Source: Reichenbachiella ulvae
GTDB lineage: Bacteria > Bacteroidota > Bacteroidia > Cytophagales > Cyclobacteriaceae
Direction: 5' to 3'
NCBI RefSeq assembly: GCF_025833875.1
Contig: NZ_JAOYOD010000001.1
Span: forward strand, 2,852,001-2,916,000
DNA: 64,000 nt
Position 1 is the first letter of the stretch. Each line of letters starts with the position of its first letter. The notes under the pieces are model-generated. The model saw nothing but the letters and a program-made list of their open reading frames with translations. It was not told where the DNA came from and ran no database searches. A program made the position numbers and the translations under genes. Of this stretch, positions 60,707-64,000 are shown piece by piece.

Positions 60707-61813
60707 TTATTGCTCAAATTCGTCTTTTGCATGTTTTAATAAGGCTATCAGCTTGATTGTTTTGACCAGGTCCCATTGCATAGCCGCTACGATACTATGC
60801 ATGGCGAGTAAAGTTCGATCCAATGCTCTACCCTCATGCATCATTGTAGAAATCCGGCTTTTAGCCGATTCATAACCCTGTGTATGAAAGATCCCCAATA
60901 CCTGTATGGTGTTTTCTTCTGGCGTTTTGATTCGAGATTTAGGTGGGTAGCCCAAGGCTTTGACCATTGTTTCGGCCATTGTCCAGGTGGACCAGGGGTT
61001 TTGGCCTGTGATCAGGTTTTGATCCTGCACTACATTTTCCAGATACATCTGCCCCTCCTGAAAGTGGGCCCCACAATCCGCCAACTTATCTTCCAGCAGA
61101 AAGGGAAAAATGGTCTGGGCATCCGGGATGAGAAACAACTCCTCTTCATTGGTGAAACCGCAGACCTTCCTGTCCGCCAACATGGACCGACCACCCTCCA
61201 ACCTGACATTAACCAGTGCCGCGGGTCCATGGCACACAGCACCCATCACTTTGCCTGACTGATCAAATGCTTTGACCACAGATTGAATATGAGGATTGTC
61301 CGGAAAGTCATACATGGCCCCTTTGCCTCCGGCAAAATAAATGGCATCATATCGAGAGGGTTCCACATCGGACATCGCTAGCGTGTGTCGTATCTTATAT
61401 TGGGCCGCTGCATCATTAAGAAAGGCATAGTCGTAGATACCCATATCCTCATCGTCGATGATCACGGGTGGCTCTCCTCCTTTTGGACTTGCCACATCCA
61501 CCTCCCAACCATTGGCCTGAAACACATAATAGGCACGGGATAACTCGGTGAGTTCATAGCCAGTAGGTTTCCCACTTGACCCCATCGTACCTGCGCTGGT
61601 CACCACTGCCAAAATCCTACCTCGATATTCCACAGGGTTTTCATTCAAGTAAGGAATTGATTGAACCTGCGACAGTCTTATATTATTTTCTTTGTCAGGT
61701 GCTGGAATCAAACTGAAGAACCAATATCCAAATAGGAAAACTATCAGAACCAATCCAAGGATGGTGACAAGAGATCTTTTCAAGATTATTTTAAATCGTG
61801 ACATGCTTTTCAT
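60707..61813 (-). CDS. DJ-1/PfpI-family protein, membrane-anchored
   Basis: A 368-residue protein with one N-terminal membrane helix (SLVTILGLVLIVFLFGYWFFSLIPAP), a DJ-1/PfpI domain (GRILAVVTSAGTMGSSGKPTGYELTELSRAYYVFQANGWEVDVASPKGGEPP ... IYFAGGKGAMYDF) with the reactive Cys in KVMGAVCHGPAAL, and a C-terminal helical extension of ~90 residues (SRISTMMHEGRALDRTLLAMHSIVAAMQWD). The core resembles glyoxalase III/Hsp31-type chaperones or deglycase-like enzymes; activity cannot be chosen from sequence. The divergent-looking spacer (72 bp) to the AraC-type gene upstream allows co-transcription with it. Confidence 0.88.
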   Translation of the reverse strand: MKSMSRFKIILKRSLVTILGLVLIVFLFGYWFFSLIPAPDKENNIRLSQVQSIPYLNENPVEYRGRILAVVTSAGTMGSSGKPTGYELTELSRAYYVFQANGWEVDVASPKGGEPPVIIDDEDMGIYDYAFLNDAAAQYKIRHTLAMSDVEPSRYDAIYFAGGKGAMYDFPDNPHIQSVVKAFDQSGKVMGAVCHGPAALVNVRLEGGRSMLADRKVCGFTNEEELFLIPDAQTIFPFLLEDKLADCGAHFQEGQMYLENVVQDQNLITGQNPWSTWTMAETMVKALGYPPKSRIKTPEENTIQVLGIFHTQGYESAKSRISTMMHEGRALDRTLLAMHSIVAAMQWDLVKTIKLIALLKHAKDEFEQ

Positions 61814-61885
61814 TTTTTTTGAAGCAAATCAACGATCGAAAACACTCAATTGCTTTTCAAATGATCATTTCGTCAGAGCAATAGA

Positions 61886-62929
61886 TCATTCAGTCAGCTG
61901 ATTCCTGTATGCCAGAGGGGTGAGCTTGGTTTGTTTTTTGAAAGCCGAATTGAAACTCGAAAGACTGTTAAAACCCACTGCATAGGCGATAGCCGAGATC
62001 GTCAGGTGATTGTTTTCTGGCTCCTTAAACAACCCTATGGCCTCCTCCACTCGATAATGGTTGACATAGGCATTGAAATTCTTCTGACTCATCTGATTGA
62101 TAACCATCGATAGCACCTGCGTACTCACATGCAACGACGCACTCAAGGACTTGAGCGTGAGTGCTGGATTCTTGTATTGCTTTTCGTCTACGACAGCCCT
62201 CTGTACTCTAGAAAATAAGATTTCCATTTGTTCGTCCGATATTCGGGTAGTTTTGTATTTGTCCTGATTGGCCTCATCCAGATATCCCCTGGATATGACC
62301 ACAAAACTCACCACATATGCCACGAGGGAATAGAGAATCGGCCCTACGATATAGGGAATCAAGTCATCAAACAAATTGGTAAAGTATGCCAACCAAACAA
62401 TCAACAGACCATAAAAGAGCCACAACATTAGTTGATAAGTCTTGTCTGACAACCCAATCTTGCGCTGTTTGGACACGTACAATCGGGTCCAGATCAGGTA
62501 GAATAAGAAATGACCGTAGTAGCTAAAAAAAAGAAACACAAAAAACATGATAGGCAAGGCCTCCATGTCTTCCTCATGTATCCAGAAACCAAAAAGAATG
62601 GCAAAAATGCAGGGTACAAAATGCAGCCATAATTTTCGCGTCCATACAAATGAACGATCTATACTGGCCCTGGCATAGAGATAAAACAACGGGCCAATGG
62701 CCATCATGGTCCCTAAACCGATAAAGATGAATTTGGCATCCAGATTTTCCAGAAATTCCAGAAAGACAGATTTGCCCACTCGAAACGACAAAACAATCAA
62801 AAGAGTAGCCAGAAGTCGGTTGGCCAAACGGTTGCCCTTAGGATATGCCCATAAAAATATGGCCAGAAACAAACCATGGATCACTCCCAGTCCACTGATG
62901 ATAATAAGAAATAATTGACTTGCAGGCAT
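61886..62929 (-). CDS. Membrane-anchored AraC-type transcriptional regulator
   Basis: From MPASQLFLIII at 62929 it is about 347 residues. The N-terminal half has seven to eight membrane helices (SGLGVIHGLFLAIFLWAYP, FIFIGLGTMMAIGPLFYLYA, LWLHFVPCIFAILFGFWIH, and others). The C-terminal half is an AraC helix-turn-helix domain (KNPALTLKSLSASLHVSTQVLSMVINQMSQKNFNAYVNHYRVEEAI ... TISAIAYAVGFNSLSSFNSAFKKQTKLTPLAYRNQL). This 7TM-HTH layout is common in Bacteroidota and is thought to sense a membrane or extracellular cue. The DJ-1 gene lies 72 bp downstream on the same strand and is a likely partner. Confidence 0.92.
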   Translation of the reverse strand: MPASQLFLIIISGLGVIHGLFLAIFLWAYPKGNRLANRLLATLLIVLSFRVGKSVFLEFLENLDAKFIFIGLGTMMAIGPLFYLYARASIDRSFVWTRKLWLHFVPCIFAILFGFWIHEEDMEALPIMFFVFLFFSYYGHFLFYLIWTRLYVSKQRKIGLSDKTYQLMLWLFYGLLIVWLAYFTNLFDDLIPYIVGPILYSLVAYVVSFVVISRGYLDEANQDKYKTTRISDEQMEILFSRVQRAVVDEKQYKNPALTLKSLSASLHVSTQVLSMVINQMSQKNFNAYVNHYRVEEAIGLFKEPENNHLTISAIAYAVGFNSLSSFNSAFKKQTKLTPLAYRNQLTE

Positions 62930-63248
62930 GGTTTGTTTGAATCTACCGTGAAGATAGAAAGGTAAATCGAAAGTCAACAGTTCAATTGCAGGAAGCTATC
63001 TTGCTCTTTGGTCTATCCCAGTATCATTGTCCTCTTCGATTAGCATTGCCCCTCACATAATTCGTTGAATAAACCTATTGCCCCTCCATATGCTATGCAT
63101 TCCGTTGACTTTACTATGTGCAACTAAATTCACACCATGTGCAAGCAGATACGCAACCGCAACTCGCCAATCTGGCGCTATCACCTCCTATGGCTGATGG
63201 CATTGTCTTTTCACTCTATCACCTATTAACTCCTAAAATAAAACCATC
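62930..63248. other. Divergent spacer between AraC-type and universal stress genes
   Basis: No gene is seen in these 319 bp. The only structure noted is a direct repeat ATGTGCAA at 63116-63123 and 63137-63144, 21 bp apart, roughly two helix turns, compatible with an AraC-type binding site but weakly supported. Confidence 0.4.
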
Positions 63249-64000
63249 ATGAAAACATTACTCACAACAGATTTTACAGACTCGTCAAAGAACGCGATAG
63301 ATTATGCCATCCAACTACTCTCCAAAGAAGACCAGGTGAAGTACAAATTAGTTCACGCCCACAAGCCTATGGTTAGCTATAGTGGAGAAAAAAGTATTCC
63401 CGTGCTGGAAAACCCAGCTTTGAAAGACAAGTTGAAGAAGGAATTGGAAGAAATGCAATGGAACCTGAAGGATGAGTACACGATCGACGTAGAGCCTGAA
63501 CTGAAAAGAGGTGGGGTCTATGAGGTCGTCCACCGACTCGAAAAAAACGACTCAAGCCACGATCTGGTGGTCATGGCTACTCGAGAAAAATCCTTTTTCG
63601 AACGCATGACTTTTGGCTCTAACACACTGCAAGTGGCACAAAACGCCGAGACACCCGTGCTGATCGTACCCCGTGAGGCAAAAAGCAAAAGCCCCAAAAC
63701 CATCGCTTTTGCCACAGATCTGGAGCCTCTCCACATCCCCTATACTTCACTGAAGCTGGTCAAAGACCTGATCGACCAACACGATGCGGCCCTGGAGGTA
63801 GTACATGTCTACGAAAGTGAGGAAGAAAAAGAAAAATCTGTATCCATGAAAGACACCGCCATGCACCGCTATATGGAGGAGATAGAACACAAACATGTAT
63901 CCATGATCAACGAAAGCGTGTACGATGGGATCATAGACTACATCTCCAAACACAAACCCGACATGCTAGTGCTCATTCCAAGGGATCGCAATTTCTTCGA
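63249..64000 (+). CDS. Universal stress protein, tandem UspA domains, 3' partial
   Basis: The frame begins at ATG 63249 (MKTLLTTDFTDSSKNAIDYA) and is open to the last base, so the C-terminus is outside the window. The first UspA domain ends with DLVVMATREKSFFERMTFGSNTLQVAQNAETPVLIVPRE, with the ATP-binding-like G-x-x(9)-G-S region modified, and a second begins at KTIAFATDLEPLHIPYTSLKLVKDL and runs to DMLVLIPRDRNFF. Two-domain Usp proteins are cytoplasmic ATP-binding stress or growth-arrest factors. It is transcribed divergently from the AraC-type regulator. Confidence 0.9.
   Translation, partial: MKTLLTTDFTDSSKNAIDYAIQLLSKEDQVKYKLVHAHKPMVSYSGEKSIPVLENPALKDKLKKELEEMQWNLKDEYTIDVEPELKRGGVYEVVHRLEKNDSSHDLVVMATREKSFFERMTFGSNTLQVAQNAETPVLIVPREAKSKSPKTIAFATDLEPLHIPYTSLKLVKDLIDQHDAALEVVHVYESEEEKEKSVSMKDTAMHRYMEEIEHKHVSMINESVYDGIIDYISKHKPDMLVLIPRDRNFF

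Noticed and set aside
1..64000. tRNA or rRNA genes and insertion sequences
   Set aside because: No spacer showed a tRNA-like cloverleaf or T-loop sequence, no rRNA-like segment and no transposase-like protein was recognised.

Overview
The window looks like chromosomal DNA of a marine-type Bacteroidota, most likely a member of Cytophagales. Evidence: a SusC/SusD polysaccharide utilisation locus with a one-component-style hybrid two-component regulator (HTCS), a C-terminal type IX secretion sorting domain, lipoproteins with Ser/Asp/Glu-rich residues after the lipobox cysteine, promoter-like TAnnTTTG elements, and a full Rnf complex. Species cannot be fixed from the sequence alone. No rRNA, tRNA, insertion sequence or CRISPR array was seen.

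Layout. 1-4.4 kb: end of an RND efflux operon (adaptor, cut by the window edge, then the pump), with a good terminator. 4.4-5.4 kb: a spacer with three copies of a palindrome at exact 44-bp spacing, then a small secreted beta-barrel-like protein. 5.5-13.5 kb (minus): nuoHIJKLMN of complex I, where NuoI carries a long Lys/Pro repeat tail; nuoA-G are not here. 13.6-15.5 kb: murI and a RES/Xre toxin-antitoxin pair. 15.5-28 kb (minus): a secreted esterase, then an energy-conservation cluster reading small HEPN-like protein, a 1631-residue pyruvate:ferredoxin oxidoreductase with its own C-terminal ferredoxin domain, rnfC-D-G-E-A, a tiny Cys-rich membrane protein, a plant-type ferredoxin-NADP reductase, and rnfB. 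Together these would take electrons from pyruvate to ferredoxin and on to NAD (ion pumping) or NADP.

28-32 kb is an A/T-rich accessory stretch: a DUF1778/GNAT toxin-antitoxin pair with an inverted-repeat operator, three unrecognised proteins, and a 41-bp tandem repeat, closed by a SpoU-type RNA methyltransferase. 32.6-49.5 kb (minus) is the carbohydrate locus: HTCS regulator, an unannotated 27-residue membrane peptide, susC, susD, GH88 unsaturated uronyl hydrolase, GH2 glycosidase and two beta-helix DUF4955-type proteins (one a T9SS cargo). No classical polysaccharide lyase is present although GH88 needs lyase products, so the DUF4955 proteins are candidate lyases. 49.7-51 kb: a two-gene ThrE-type exporter. 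51.1-54.8 kb: mannonate dehydratase and an SDR mannonate oxidoreductase (glucuronate catabolism) with a leader containing repeated operator-like sites and a terminator-like hairpin, then an IPT/TIG surface lipoprotein. A TTTTTTGTAC(G/A)AT motif lies at similar distances upstream of the susC operon and the lipoprotein, and a shorter version upstream of the HTCS gene, tying them together.

54.9-64 kb holds mostly single genes: an AraC regulator, a probable methanethiol S-methyltransferase, an ICMT-like methyltransferase, a uracil-DNA glycosylase family protein, an S41 peptidase, a divergent serine hydrolase, a DJ-1/PfpI protein, a membrane AraC-type regulator and a universal stress protein cut by the window end. 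Start codons were moved downstream of the longest open frame where a signal peptide, overlap or operator supported it.
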